A stretch of 64,000 nt of DNA, taken from contig JACCIC010000207.1 in assembly GCA_018907035.1 (NCBI GenBank), positions 603,501 through 667,500 on the forward strand. Direction: 5' to 3'. Below, piece by piece: positions 10,573 to 23,175 of the stretch (its first letter is position 1; each line of letters opens with the position of its first letter). The position numbers and the translations under genes are program-made. The notes under the pieces are model-generated. The model did no database searches, was not told the DNA's origin, and worked only from the letters and a program-made list of their open reading frames with translations. The stretch comes from Sycobia sp. Sy_11. Its lineage: Eukaryota; Arthropoda; Insecta; Hymenoptera; Epichrysomallidae.

Positions 10573-10989
10573 GATATTTTGTAAATGTAAATATTTGTTG
10601 AGACAATTTTAAACGACTCGTTGGTCCTAAAACCGATACTTACTTTATGCGACTAGAAATAACCAAATATTGCATAAAAAAAGAAAAATTACAAAAGAAA
10701 AAGCCTTGCTAGAAAATGGATTCTTATTACAGCAATGTAAGGTTTGGGTGGTTCAGCTAAAATAAAAAATTGCTACGTGAATCATGAATTTTATGTGACG
10801 AATAAATTAGACACAAAATAATACTAGGAATCGGTATTTTGACCAAGTTTTGAATAGAAATTCTTAAAAAGCAAAAGGCTGGACTATTCATACAAAAGAT
10901 TTCATTATATGTCCAGTATGCAACCAAATCAAACAGGACTACAAGATATAACACAACAGCAAAGAGAAGAAAAAAGAAATCTCTAAAGA

Positions 10990-11535
10990 TAATCAACGAA
11001 GAGGTCCATAAAATGATCGAAGAGGGTATAATTAGACCATCTGATAGTCCTTGGAGACAAGACGGAAAACAAGATGGAAAGTCGCGATTTTGCGTAGATT
11101 TTCGCTGATTGAAGAAAGTTTCAAAGAATGACGCGTACCCACTGCCTCAAATACAGTCTACCCTTGATAAATTGCAAGGAGCTAAAATTTTATCAACGAT
11201 CCATCATAAAAATAAATTTTGGCAAAGAGAATTGTCCAAAAAGAGTAAGCCTATGACAACTTTTACTGCCCTGGAAGTCAATTTTATAAGTTTAATGTAA
11301 TACCTTTTGGTTTACATACAGCCCCTGCAACATTTCAACGGCTGTTGGAAGGAATAATTATGCCTGATATGGTTCCGAATGCCTTTGCATATCTGGATGA
11401 TATTATCATCATTTCCGAAACATACACGCAACATAAGAAAATTTTAAAAACAATCTTTGAAAAGCTTAGTTCACCTAAAGTTAAAGCCTATACCGAACAA
11501 ATGCATATTTGGACTTGCACAAACAAAAAAAAAAA
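10990..11535 (+). pseudogene. Ty3/gypsy reverse transcriptase, 3'-truncated
   Basis: The gypsy RT is recognisable: MIEEGIIRPSDSPW, then SRFCVDFR, then NDAYPLPQIQSTLDKL. The motif before the active site is NVIPFGLHTAPATFQRLLEG, and the active site is FAYLDDIIIISETY (about 11384-11428). A stop sits in the CVDFR-LKK block and a frame change near 11295. The homology ends at an A-run near 11525, so the rest of RT, RNase H, integrase and the 3' LTR are gone. Confidence 0.85.
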
Positions 11536-11539
11536 CAAA

Positions 11540-11935
11540 TGTTGCTCAGTTATGCTTTATTACACATAAACATTCCGAGCCGCATCTATCTTTCGCTTTA
11601 TCGGCTGGTTGTGCCCCAAAACTTTTCGTTATTCCCGAACTTTTCTTTTAGTTGCAGACCTGTACATCATTACGACTTTTGTGAACCTCAAGCTTACAGT
11701 GCCTTCCGAGCCACTGTTTATTGTACCATGTTTTTCTAGATTACAGGTGTTAAACAATGTAGAGTCTGTTTATTTTCTTATTGTATATTTTCTGTTTTGT
11801 AGACCGGTATATAGTGTCGGTCTACTTCTTTAGTAATGCATACATTTGTGTATGTGTATATATTTTATAAATTCCTAAATATGATTAGAGTGTATACTAG
11901 TATACCGTAAAATTCCTGACTGCCAGTTGTTCCCT
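11540..11935. other. Unassigned spacer between gypsy and R1-like relics
   Basis: It has overlapping short plus-strand frames without family resemblance. It may include the 3' untranslated region of the minus-strand non-LTR element that ends at 11942. Confidence 0.35.
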
Positions 11936-11941
11936 CCCTAC

Positions 11942-13788
11942 CTATTCAAGTTCCTCTATTGGTTCTGTGACCAGCAGTTCTACTATCTGCTTGCTCTGGA
12001 GTAGTTCCACTTTAGTTAGCACTTCTGACGCTGCATAGTTCTCCTGGCTCAATAGAGCTTGTACTTCAATAGAGGTTTTGTATTTGCTTTGGAACCTGAT
12101 CCTAATTTCATTATATTTGGAACAGATGGACAGTACGTGCTCTCGTGTATCCGCCTCCCCACATGGACACCTATCGCTCTCTCTCAGATGGAAGCGCGAA
12201 AAATAAGATCCAAAGTCTCCATGCACAATGAGGAATAGGATTAATCATCGCGGCGGTTCGATTCAGTCCGCCCTGATCCCATCTCTGACACTAGATAGGT
12301 GAGAATATGTCAGCCTACCTTTTGTTGATTTATCCCATATTTCCTGAAAATCATCGAGATATCTGTCTAATGTCTCTCTCGCGGCACGGTGTTGATCCTC
12401 AGGTGACGCTGCATTTTTATATAGCTTTTCCGCTATCACTGGTGGGGCATCTGTTGAGGTAGTCCTGTATGCACCGATGCCTCTAATGAGCGCATACCTT
12501 TGAGGACTTGAAAATTTGCGCTGCTGTTCAACATACATCAAATCGTATCAACCTCCCACTGTATATACAGCGATAGGTGTGAACAACCCGGTATAGATAC
12601 TACTAACAACCTTAAATTTAAGGCCCCAAACCCATCTTATCAGGCATCCAATTCTGTTAAATAAATCCACACATTTGGATTGCACTGCTTTCCAATGGCA
12701 ACCGAGTTTTAGATGTTCGCCAAAGTGGATTCCAATCTCACGCTTTCTAATCTCTTCACCCTTGAGCTGCCGATCTTAATGAGAGGGGGGCTCTCTGGTA
12801 AAGGTGGCCTCTCAAAATCAATATTCCACACTTTTGATGGGTCAGCCTCATTTGATTGAGACGAAACCAGGGTTCCATTTCTTGAATGTAAATCTGGCCT
12901 ATTCTTTCGATCTCTCTACGCGAGTCTCCTTCCAAAGGGAGCGCGATTTCGTCGGCATAAGTGATGACCTCATACTTTAGTCTTGAGAGCTGACAAAGAA
13001 GATCAAGGACAAGGTTCCACAGAGTTGGACCCAGTAGGGATCCCTACAGGCATCCCTTACTGATCTGAATTTGTACTACCTCAAAGCCATCTCGTATGAG
13101 GTTTCGACGGCCATTCAGGTGATCTCTTATTAGTTGATAGAGACCTCTGGGGCACGCATTGCTTTTCAATGCTGTTAATACAGTGGGCCATCAGACATTG
13201 TCAAAGGAGCCCTTTATGTCCAGGAAAGTTGCTACAACATATTTTCTGCTCGATTCGCTCACAGACCTACGCAACTGAACTATGACGTCCTCGGTGAATC
13301 GCCCTCTCCTGAAGCCATGTAGCCTTGAAAATAACTTCGGTTCAATGACCCTATTTAATCTTTTCAGTATTAGAGCTTCAAGGGCTTTGCCAAGTATTTA
13401 CAAATGGACCTGTAGGACGCGGGGTCTTCAGGCTCTTTGTTTTCCCCCTTTCGGATTGTGACGGCTTGGCCGACCTTCCACTCTCCCGAAATACGTGCAG
13501 TACCTTATTCAGCAGCATATGGTGCACCTGTATTTGTTGGCTCAGCTAGGAGTATCAACTGACCACATACATCGATAAAGAACGCAACCTTACCTCCGGT
13601 ACTGTGAAGTGCGTATTTGTGAGGTGACTTAATTTTAACACGTTCACCTCAGGATTGAGAATCGCTATAGCCGCCCAAGAGATATGACCATCTACATATA
13701 TCATTCTCGTGCGCAGCCCGAAGCCCTCTATTCGGCCACTGCGCTGGTATGACTCCTGGAGAAACAGGATGTCTACTCCTCTTTCCAC
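11942..13788 (-). pseudogene. R1-like ORF2 (endonuclease/RT), deleted and broken
   Basis: The endonuclease start is clear (13555-13788: ERGVDILFLQESYQRSGRIE, then ISWAAIAILNPEVNVL), but it ends after about 75 residues. Reverse transcriptase follows with FLDIKGSFDNV (motif A, about 13210), then GCL-stop-GSLLGPTLWNLVLD (about 13040), then ITYADEIALP (about 12960). The catalytic YADD is changed to YADE, so the enzyme would be inactive even if translated. The C-terminal part holds RFHLRESDRCPCGEADTREH, a Cys/His motif usual near the ORF2 end. Multiple stops and frameshifts are present. Confidence 0.8.
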
Positions 13789-13789
13789 A

Positions 13790-14910
13790 CGTTTCGATCT
13801 TATTTCTAGAGTGATCTTGCGCGCTCTTCTGGCGTTTACTGCGCGAAATGCAGAACAGGTCCACTTTGATCCATCCGTTCTTTACTGTCGGTAGTCTGTG
13901 GAGTTCACTAATCTCTCCATATGCTGGACACTTTGTAGATGCTCTTTTCACCTATTTACCGTTAATGCACTTAGGCGCTGTCTCTTTTTTATTGCAATCT
14001 TTGCTGCCACATCGTGCTAAACTGCCGTAGGCGCAGCATTATTCTGCTTTGCAGCACTTGGCTACGTGGTCGTAGCCTTTCACACGGCAATACAGCTACT
14101 CAATGTAAATTCTCTTCCATTCAAGAAGTTTGCTCAGGGTGACTGGGGTGACTTCTACCAACCAGTTCGTTGCAGTGTTGCTCTTCTTACCGGTTTTGAA
14201 GCGGGGTTTGAAGAATTCTGAGAATTCCTCTGTCGACGAGGCCAGCTCCTCGTTTTTCTGGTATATCGCCGAGGTCACCTCATCTAACTACATATCCTTA
14301 GGCGCATCGTAGACAAAGAGCCTCCTTTCCCCTTGTTGTGGGTCGGTTAGGCTTTTTGAAGGTTGCAAATTTATCAACCCCACTTCGGTTGCAGTTTCCA
14401 CTAGGAGACCTTTACTGGTCTCCATCAGATTCTTGATCTGGACCTTCGCTTGTCTAGGGTTGAAAATCTTTTGCAAGACTTTTTTCGTCTTTCCTGTGGA
14501 GGAGATTTTCTCGACATGCCTAAGTTTCAGTAAGAATGCTTTTGGTGGTAGCCTTATTGTGGCATTGGTAACTTGGGCCTTTAAAGCTACTAGCGTGATT
14601 TCAGCTTTTTGTCACTCGGTCAAGTTGTTATTGTTGCTGTATGAGATCACAGTTGCATAGATCTGTGGTCCCTTGGTCTCTTTTTGTTTTCTCTGATCAT
14701 CTCCGAAATGACCACCATTAACTCTTTGAGGCTGATGAGCCCTTCCTTCCTCCGTGTAGGGTGCTCCGATGTTTTGAGGACCACTTTTATTGTTTTATAG
14801 ATGTCCGCAGCATGCGATGGGGCCTCGAGGCAATTCCTGGTAGGTTTGGTGGATGCTTTTTCTTTGGGGAGTGTTGCTACACACCACTTTAAATTTAGAG
14901 TCACCTAGAT
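13790..14910 (-). pseudogene. R1-like ORF1 (gag-like), degenerate
   Basis: The minus-strand frames at 14647-14904, 14288-14476 and 14096-14278 are separated by stops but are collinear. Near 13960-14100 a cysteine cluster (CYCRVKGYDHVAKCC, then CGSKDC) resembles the paired CCHC knuckles that end R1-clade ORF1 proteins. The region then overlaps the endonuclease start. Confidence 0.6.
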
Positions 14911-14939
14911 GTCCGACATTTCGATTCGCTACGATGAAC

Positions 14940-15545
14940 CGAAACTTTTATAAGTAAGTCGAGTTAAATTTCGAAACAAAGAAGATGACTCAGTAATGCT
15001 TGTGGTCATAATGATTTTTAAATATACATCATTTTTGAACATATCTTTTGTTATATATTTTTTAATAAATTTATTTATTCTCGGAAAATAAGTTAACATT
15101 ATTTTTCATAAATTTTTGCATTTCAGTATCCTGTACTTAATTTAAACTATTACTTCTAAAATCACTATACACTGTGATTGAGAGCAAAAACATTAAAAAG
15201 AAGGTACAAAATTTATTCAATCTGGAAACTTGTTTGCCACTGATTTGAAAATGATTTCAAATGATTTTCTTCATTAATGTTTTCGGTTATTGCAAGTGAT
15301 TTAAACTGATTGTAAACGGTTTGCCGTTGTGTTTGCCATTTCTGGTTTATTATTTATGACTCCTGTACTAGAGTCCAATGATTTCACAAAGTAAACAAGT
15401 CCGTAGTGTAATTTTATATGGGTAGCTATTTTGTGGAAAAAAGAAACAATTTAGCATCTACTAAAAACTTTTCAAAGACGGGTCCGCAAGTACATGTCAA
15501 AATAATTTTTAAATTATATTTTCATAATGCTATATTCCCACTGTT
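14940..15545. other. AT-rich non-coding sequence
   Basis: I see no gene or element signature. A short run at 15235-15325 repeats TGATTTGAAA-like words. Confidence 0.4.
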
Positions 15546-15547
15546 GT

Positions 15548-15738
15548 CGGAGGACCAAAAAATGGCGGCGCCGCTTCGTTGTTTGGAAATGTATAAGTCA
15601 AGTAGGACTTCAACACCTTCCAAGAGCAATATCGGTAAGTTAAGTTGACTTGTTTAAGTCTATAGTTCGATATTCTCACAAGAAAGTAGAATAAGCATAT
15701 TTCGTAGCAGTCTAGTAGAACTCTGAAAATCACTGGAA
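15548..15738 (-). mobile_element. BEL/Pao 3' LTR remnant
   Basis: About 190 bp is shared in direct orientation with 18838-19025. The shared blocks include GGACCAARAAATGGC, then TATAAGTCAAGTAGGACTTC, then AACACCTTCCAAGAGCAATA. The pair brackets the BEL/Pao coding region, so they are read as LTR remnants. Similarity ends at 15548, where this copy appears truncated. Confidence 0.65.
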
Positions 15739-16057
15739 ATGCTCTGGAGACTCTCAAATCTCTTGAAAAATCTCACCTTTAGCGCGGAAGCCTGCCTTAC
15801 TTATAGTTCTCAGTGTCCAAACTTGATTACGGGTAGAAAGCTAAGGCATAAAAGGCCACTCCTTATCTGTAGTATTGGAACTTATATTGACATTTCGTTG
15901 TCTACTTCAAGAAGGCAAAACGGAATGCCAATTACCGCATAAGACTTGAATCTTACCATTATAATGTAAGCGGCGTGAACATACCGCCCACCTTGAACGA
16001 ATAATTTCGTACGATACGCAAAAATAAACGACCAACGTTGTAATTTATGAACATTTA

Positions 16058-16297
16058 TTACTTTGACTGTAATGTCAATAGATTAGCTGGTGTATTGTCG
16101 TCAACTGGACGCAAAATTAATTTGTTGACTGGTTGCTTATGCTTCTCTGATTCCGGTAAGAAAGAGTTGTGTAATCTACCACCTACTCGAAGCAAATTAT
16201 CAGTATCAATAAAGGGCATGAATGGATTTATTGATGGAAGTTTCTGTCCTGAAGATAAAATTCGAAACTCGTTGGAAAAAATCGACTGTTGGACCAA
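16058..16297 (-). pseudogene. BEL/Pao integrase N-terminal fragment
   Basis: The reading LPSINPFMPFIDTDNLLRVG, followed by GRLHNSFLPESEKHKQPV, is the conserved block just before the BEL/Pao integrase. The catalytic core is not recognisable downstream (below 16058). The fragment joins the protease/RT frame directly, so most of RT and all of RNase H are deleted. Confidence 0.75.
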
Positions 16298-16298
16298 T

Positions 16299-17240
16299 CT
16301 ACTTAAAAAAAGTGATTTCTTTTGAGATCTTATCAGCCGACAAGCAACCTTTTATTTTCTGCACTTTAGAGAGTGATAGGCTTCTACGCCAGCGAAGACA
16401 ATAAGTTATAATAACAACTAATTTATCAAATTTATCAACATATTCTTGCATAAAGGCTTGGTAAGCAGCGCGAAGTTCATGTTGTTTACGAAAACAAAAT
16501 ACTAGACGATTCATACAAGCTTTGGCAATTTTGTCTGAACCTATGTACTTAGGCTTACTGCAAAAGGAGAACTTAACTATGAAGCGACCATTAGAATTTC
16601 TACAATACGTGGTTTTGAAATGATTCCAACATTTTTGTTCTGAAAGAGATATATGATTTTGCTGAGGACTCTCTTCTGACTCCCAGAAGCAACTGATTGC
16701 CTCAGAAAGTTGATGATCTACTGCTAAATGATGTACCGTTCTTTCCGTGGTATCATCGGTGTCTACGTTCCCGATTAAAACCCAGCCAAAAACAGACGAT
16801 AGAGCCACCGGACCAGTATGTGGGGATTGAGCTCGACGTATTTCTGGCAAAAGCACGGCTCCATAAACAGACGAGCTTAAAATGTAATCCACCGTATTTG
16901 GTTGTCTAAATTGTGGGTCAGCTAAGTGTAGCCCATGGATGTGGTTCCAATGTTCAGAAACGATTTTGTCCCTTGGCAGCAAATTAGAAACACGTTTCAC
17001 TATTAGGGCTGTCAAATTAAGAGAGAACCCTGGATTTAGTAGAGCTTTCAAGGTAAGCTGTACTTCAGTACGAGCAATAGCATTAGTCTTGCCGTTCAAA
17101 CCAGATATGACAATGTTGACTGGTTTCAAGTTTAAAGATAATATCTTAGCCACAGTATCGGATATAAAGGATTTTTCGGTGGACGAACCTAATAAGACTC
17201 GAGCCATTGTACGGGCACCTTCTGAGGATTCAAGGACCAC
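16299..17240 (-). pseudogene. BEL/Pao protease and start of RT
   Basis: The 313-codon open frame has a retropepsin-like N-terminus (ARVLLGSSTEKSFISDTVAK) in which the catalytic D-S/T-G is replaced by GSS. It continues through NIVISGLNGK, then VDYILSSSVYGAVLLPEIRR, then GPVALSSVFGWVLIGNV, which are standard BEL/Pao protease-to-RT linker blocks. The start of the RT is represented by the cysteine/tryptophan linker and the RFIVKFSFC block. The frame ends at the internal deletion near 16299-16400, before the RT active site. The length of the intact stretch suggests moderate age. Confidence 0.85.
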
Positions 17241-17399
17241 TACTGCACTAGCTCACAACGGTTGAGAAATACTTTTATCTGAACCCTTTTATGTGAATTG
17301 AAGTCGAGGGACCAGCTTTCGTTTCACGCAGATAGTTCTTTTACTACCGAGTTCCCCAGAATGAAGCTTCGTATGATGTTTGTAACCGCAAACGAATAA

Positions 17400-17560
17400 G
17401 CCAGCTTTTGAGGGACAGTCTTCAATTCTATGCTTAGAGCTTAGACCATTGAAACATATCTTACATTGTGCTGCATGTTCTTTCCTCTTAGCTGGTACAA
17501 GATCTGCTCATAAAATGCGGTCCATGACAAAGGGAACAAGGCATAACATTAATTTTTTTG
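17400..17560 (-). pseudogene. BEL/Pao gag zinc-binding region
   Basis: On the minus strand there are two cysteine/histidine clusters: CSLCHGPHFMSRSC, and after a frame change CKICFNGLSSKHRIEDCP followed by CGYKHHTKLH. Such paired zinc motifs precede the protease in BEL/Pao gag. Stops and a frameshift break it. Confidence 0.65.
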
Positions 17561-17846
17561 GAATTTCAGTGGTAACATGTGTTAACGTATTTCTCCTAAA
17601 CGAAATAGATTTTCTACCAGCACTGGCATTATTTTAAATGCGAAGTTTTTCACTGTAGTCATGTTCAGTTCTGACAAATTCATCCAAATCCTCGACCACA
17701 TCTAGATTTTGAATCCTAGACTCTAAGAATTTTTTTAAGTCTACAAATGTTGGAAATTCGTTAATTAATCTCGTTTAATTAAGCGTGTCTCTAAGTCGTG
17801 TCAACAATTGTAATTTATTTTCAATTAATTGAGTAAATATCATGTC

Positions 17847-18446
17847 TCAATGGCCAACTATCAGTTTTAGAGAGGTGAAAACATTTTTACTCTCCAAGGC
17901 AGTATGCAATAGTTTACTTAAATGCTCACTAGTTTCCTTAGAAGAAGCTGGAAGGCGCAAAAGAGTACTAAAATGGGCAGAAAATCTTAATAGTGGATTA
18001 TCGTACCGACTACATAATGCCTCCCAAGTCGAGAGAAAGTTTTCACCCACCAAATCAAAACTCTGCAGTTTTGAAGCTGCTTCACCTTCTAATGCATCGA
18101 GCAGCTTCTGAAATGTAATAATAGTAGGAATCTCCGTATAGTTTAACACAAGGGACTGAAATTTGCTTTTAAAACTTTGCCAATTACGCTGAGTGCCATT
18201 AAACTTCATTAAAAACGGTAATTTTACCTTTTCAAGAGAGGTCCGCAATGAATTCGTTATTACCGACGTAGTTGAGAATACGTTGTGAGTAATAATACGT
18301 TCTGACATAGCGATTCGCGACCGTTAATCCTCAACAATCATAGCTGCGGCAGCTTTCTGTTTAGACCTATTGGATTTGAAATTCATCAATAAATCTAAGC
18401 ATCGTTTCTGTCTCACTAACAAATCTTGGGTACCCATTTTAGCCAT
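17847..18446 (-). pseudogene. BEL/Pao gag, N-terminal part
   Basis: From an ATG at 18446 the reading is MAKMGTQDLLVRQKRCLDLL, followed by about 20 more residues and a stop. The frame resumes after the stop (ATG at 18308) with KVKLPFLMKFNGTQRNWQSF, then KLLDALEGEAASKLQSFD, then WEALCSRYDNP. This is the conserved BEL/Pao gag region (DUF1759-type). One in-frame stop interrupts an otherwise continuous frame. Gag lies next to the right-hand LTR, as expected for a minus-strand element. Confidence 0.85.
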
Positions 18447-18454
18447 AATATTAT

Positions 18455-19025
18455 TAGTATATGCTTCCTTTAATTGAGCAACATACCGTGCGTGTTAAAT
18501 TCAACACAGCAAAAAACCGAAAGCTTAGTCGAAGGCGTATAGTTACTGTAAATTATAGCTATACGTACTGTAGCTATACGTATTCGTATATACTCCTGCA
18601 AATGAGTGATTACTGTGCATGTCGATCTATGCACAAGCAAAAAGTAAAGCCAAGTCAAGCGTGTATAGCCTAACTCTATACGTGTTAGTATAAGTTCCTG
18701 CAATTGAACGGTATACTAGTATTGATGGCAAAAATCCGGAAAGCCAAGTCGAAAACGTATAGCATAAATCTATACGTATTAGTATATGCTGCTGCAATTG
18801 AACGATGTACTATGCGTTGATGGCAAGGACCCGGTTTGAAGGACCAAGAAATGGCTGCGTCACTTCGTTGTTTGGAAGTGTATAAGTCAAGTAGGACTTC
18901 AACACCTTCCAAGAGCAATATCGATAAGCTAAGTCGACTTCTCCAAGTCTATTGTTCGACATTCTTACAAGAAAGTAGAATAAGCATATTTAGCAGCAGT
19001 CCAGTAGAACTCTGAAAATCAGTGG
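18455..19025 (-). mobile_element. BEL/Pao 5' LTR
   Basis: It lies directly upstream of gag in the minus direction. The last 190 bp (18838-19025) match the left remnant at 15548-15738. The inner boundary is only approximate. The interior contains tandem repeats (see 18530-18850). Confidence 0.6.
18530..18850. repeat. Tandem repeats within the BEL/Pao LTR
   Basis: About three degenerate copies of a unit of roughly 100-120 bp are present. Each has AAGYCRAAGYCGAARRCGTATAG-like sequence, then CTATACGTATTAGTATATGC, then CTGCAATTGAACG-like words. The inner words TATACGTATTAGTATA are themselves near-palindromic. Confidence 0.7.
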
Positions 19026-19029
19026 GTAA

Positions 19030-19385
19030 TCCCACGTTATCAATAAATGAGTGCATATGGGCACACTTTTAATAAGAAAATTTTTTATTGAATAATAATA
19101 AGTAATCATTTTGAAACTTACATGAATTGGTACTCATATATATATTTACATATACTTGACTTTATAAAAATTTATTTCAATACTTACTTTTGTTTAAATT
19201 AGAAATATTTACAAACAATCAAATTATACGTAAGTTAGTTTAGCATCTCACGTTTATATGTAGTCGACTGAGAAGTCTAATTAAGAAAACGTTGCATTTA
19301 ATAAATAAATCCAATACATTGATTATATTAATAAATGTATTACATTAAAGAAAAGATAAAGAATTTGAATACACTATTTTTTTTT
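19030..19385. other. AT-rich non-coding spacer
   Basis: No gene was seen. It ends at a T-run (19378-19402) that may mark the 3' end of the following minus-strand non-LTR element. Confidence 0.4.
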
Positions 19386-19579
19386 AATGTTGTTTTTTTG
19401 ATAGTGGGAAGTTCATCCGCTATTGTTTGACGGCTAGTAGCTCTCGCCAACTGGGACTACCGCTGGAGCCGGTTCCAGGATATGCAGGATTCTAACCTAC
19501 TAAACCCACTAACCATATCAGGGTGCAAATATATGCTCAGGAACACTTAGCTATCGCCATTGTATTCCTTTCCCCCTGA

Positions 19580-22500
19580 TTAATCTTCCACGGTTTCCGT
19601 CACATTCAGTTCTCTGCAGTATGCCAGAAAACTGAGTACATCCACCTTGGAAAAACTCTCGTGGTCGAGGTTATCTTCTCCTAGCCACTTTACGCGATAT
19701 TCCCTTAAGTTAGGGCAAGTGCAGAAGAAATGCCTCGGAGTTTCCTCCTCCTTCCCACACCATCTGCAGAGGTTCCTGTGTCCTCTGATCTTATGTGTAT
19801 AATACTCTAAATTGCTGTGTCCTGTTGTAAGTTCCAGGATTAGCTTTGCTTCACGTTAATTTAGTTTGATGATTTTTTGAGCCCGTCCGCAGATCTTACT
19901 GTCGAGAAGGTCTTTGAACCATTTGTATCTGCGTGAGTTTACCCACGTTGTTAGTTTTACTTTCTCAAGGCTTCTCTCTATCACATTGCATCCCTCTTGG
20001 TAAGGTACAGTGGTATCCCTTACTCGATGGCACTCCGATCAGCATCCTTGTTTTGTCATAATGTCTACTTTCGTGTTTCCCTTACGGGCTGATTTTCTCG
20101 GTATCCATGTAACTCAGACCTTATTTGCCCTGGTCAAATTGTCTAGAGCAATTTTAGCTTCTTTGACCAGTAGTAACGTAGTGCAGGGTTGATCGAGGGA
20201 CTTCAGCGTTGCTATGCTGTTTGTGCATATATTTATGCATCTGCCATTAATTCCCCTTTGCATTAAGCCGTTTGCACAGGTTTCAATGGCAGCTATTTCT
20301 GCCTGAAACACTGTGTTATATTTATTCAGCCTAAAGGCTGAATTTAAACTGCGTTCAGGTCCATATATACCGAATCCAGTACCAACATCTGTTCTGGATC
20401 CTGCTGTGAACCAGATATCACCTCCCAAAATTTAGGTCATTGTTCCAATCCTCTATGCTCGGTATCCTAATCTTATATCGTTGCCCGAAGCAGAGAGTTT
20501 TATTAATACGATCTTGAGGGAGATTAAAAGTTGGACCTCTCAGTATTTCCCTGCAAATGGTAGCGTGTCCAGTTGTGGTACTATCCCACTGACCGCTGCA
20601 TATCATTCTATAAGCCGATCTGGCAGCCGTTCTTGTTATTTCCAAGTCCAAGCTGTCCAGACCTAGCATTATCCTGACAGCAGCAGTAGGGGTACTCATT
20701 TTTAATCCAAATGCTCCCCTTAGCGAGATTGCCTGTATGTGATCGAGGATTCTCGCAGAGGATTTATTCTCGATCACTTTCCACCACACCAAGGCAGCAC
20801 AAGTCAGCCCCGGCATCAGTATTGTTTTATATATCCATAAAACTTTGTGCCCTTCAAACCCCCAGCCCGTGCCGATAGCGGACCTACACTGCATCAGTAT
20901 GTTGACGATCTTTTCACTGTGCATTCATAGGTATTGTCCCCACGATATTTTCTTATCTAGGTATACATCTAGGTATTCAACTCCTTTCATATACGGTATA
21001 CCTTGCCTGCGAAAGTTTACGCAAGATTTTATTTTGCTCTTGTATTTCCTAGTAAAGGCTACAACTTCGGTTTGCTTTGGATTGATCCCCAGGGATCTCT
21101 CTTCAATCCAATCATTGACCTTTACCAGAACCTCCTGAAGAATTTCAGGTAATTTCTCTTCGTACTTGCCCCTGACAAGTATTGCGAAATCATCTGCGTA
21201 AGCGACTGCGAAGATTCTTTCCTCTTCAAGCATATGCAGTAAGCCATCAGCTACAAGATTTCACGGGAGAGGTGAAAGTACCCCTCATTGTGAACATCCT
21301 TCGTTGACTTTACCTCTTAAGAGTTTACCTTTCCATTCACTACATACCTCTCTATTACTTAAGGAACTCATAATCCATCTTCTAATAGAGGGTGTTATTC
21401 CCTTAGCATATAGAGCATTGTCAATGGCAATCCTAGTGGTGCTATTGAACGCACATTCTATGTCTATGAAAGCACCTATTACAGTTTCCATCGAGTTCCA
21501 AGCCTTCTCAATGTGTTTGACCACTGAGTGGAGAGCTGTCTCAGTGGACTTTCCCGTCGTGTAGGCACGTTGCCTACTTGAAATTGGGCTATTAGTAAAC
21601 ACTGTTTGCCTTATATGTAAATCTACTACCCTCTCCATCGTTTTTAGCAAGAATGACGTCAGACAAATTGGTCTGAAGTTTTTCACCGACGATTAACTGC
21701 CTCTCCCAGGTTTGGGGAGACACGAAAGAGACACGAGATGTCTTCCATACCTCTGGTATATACCCAGTTGCGATACTGCCTCTGAAGATTCCCGTAATAA
21801 GTTTTAAAATACTTTCACACCCCATCTGTAACATCTTAGAGAAGATGCCATCAAGTCCTGGTGTCTTATACGGTTCAAAGGAGTAAATCGTCCATTTTAT
21901 CTTCTCCGGAGTCACAATTTGAACAGCCGTTTTTCAATCCGCACCTACCAGCCGTTCCGTGATGGTGTGGTAAATTTCATTTTTGCAGTTCCTGATGAAG
22001 TCAGGAAAGTTAGCCTTCAGATGTAGTTCAAGTGCGCCCTCTTCTGTATTTACATAACTACCTGCTACGTCTCGTAGATTTTGCAGTCGATAGTTATTAT
22101 CCTTTGTTAGGATTTTGGCCAACTTGGCTACATCAGACAGGTTCTCGGTCCCTGAACAGAAATTCCTCCATGCTTCTCTTTTAGCAATATTTACTTCCCT
22201 TTTGAAATCGCCCATTGTTTTCTTATATATGGACCATCCCTCAGAGTTTTTCGTCTTCATCGCCCTATTGTAGGCCTTGCGTGCCATTTTTCTCAACGCC
22301 TCTACTTTCCCATTCCACCAGTATGCGCTGTTAGGTTTCCTAGCAGGTTTTAATGGACAGTTGTTTTCGTAGGTTCTGGTAATTGCTGTCTGAACTTTAC
22401 ATAATGTCCAGTCTAGTTGAAACTCAGTGCTATATTCTCCTTTAAGATGAGCAGTGCTTTCACGAAGTTCATCTTTAAATAGATCCCAACCTGTATCTGT

Positions 22501-23175
22501 TGGTTTTCTCCTCGGTTCCATTCTTGTGTTAAGACATTCCAATTGGAATGTTATGGTCCTATGTTTTGACATGGATGGTTCTTTTTCCACCTTCCATCCA
22601 TGTATAATACTCCTTGCTTTAACAGATGCTACAGTGAGGTCAAGGACCTCATTTCTGTTACCCGTTATATAAGTGGGTTCATTTCCTCGGTTGACTATAT
22701 CTAAATGACTTCCGATTAGGTACTCCAGTAAGGCCTCTTCTCTGGCGTTGATATCGGTGCTACCCCATGTCACATGATGTGCATTAGCGTCGCAGCCAAT
22801 AATCAAGTCCAGATTCGAGCGTTTGCTGAACTCAACCGCCTTTCTCATGCTGGAGATAGGTATATCCTCATCGTGTGCAATGTAGACTGAGCAAACTAAG
22901 ATACTTCGCACATGTCGGTCTTTGCTCTCGATTTCGATTTTGATGGTGGTGAAGTCCCTGCAGCTCAGCTCCTGCAACAGAAAACCATTAATTCCCTTGA
23001 TGAAAATGCAAGCTCTCACGTTTCCATCTATGGACCTCACAAAAAGTTCCTCTTTCGCGTTAATACCCCTAATACGTTCCCTCCAAATCCAGGGTTCCAG
23101 TATTACGGCTATGTGTGTATGCACCTTTCCCAGACTTCTCGATAAGATCGCTGAGGCGCTTTTGGAATGGTGCAA
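19580..23175 (-). pseudogene. Non-LTR ORF2: endonuclease, RT, RNase H
   Basis: Endonuclease (about 23110-22550): ILEPWIWRERIRGIN, then IIGCDANAHHVTWGSTDIN, then EVLDLTVAS, then SKHRTITF, the usual catalytic blocks. RT: SFEPYKTPGLDGIFSKML (about 21870), RPICLTSFLLKTMERVVD (about 21670), IGAFIDIECAFNS (motif A), then FAVAYADDFAILV (active site, about 21200). RNase H (20114-20428): WFTAGSRTDVGTGFGIYG, then FQAEIAAIETCANGL. C-terminus (about 19800-19700): CRWCGKEEETPRHFFCTCP. The stop is at 19580. At least one in-frame TGA (about 21283) and several frameshifts (near 21700, 21920, 20925 and 20420) break it, but the catalytic YADD is intact. Confidence 0.9.

Larger units (their letters stand above)
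11940..14910 (-). mobile_element. R1-like non-LTR retrotransposon relic
   Basis: Read on the minus strand: ORF1 gag-like remains with CCHC knuckles (about 14910-13790), then a truncated endonuclease, then RT, then a C-terminal cysteine motif ending at 11942. The order and the endonuclease sequence style are those of the R1 clade. The element is about 3 kb against a usual 5-6 kb because most of the endonuclease and the first half of RT are missing. Confidence 0.75.

Noticed and set aside
10757..10996. 79-codon hydrophobic minus-strand frame resembling a membrane protein
   Set aside because: It is antisense to the gypsy pol relic, where a Lys/Gln-rich region gives Phe/Leu codons on the other strand.
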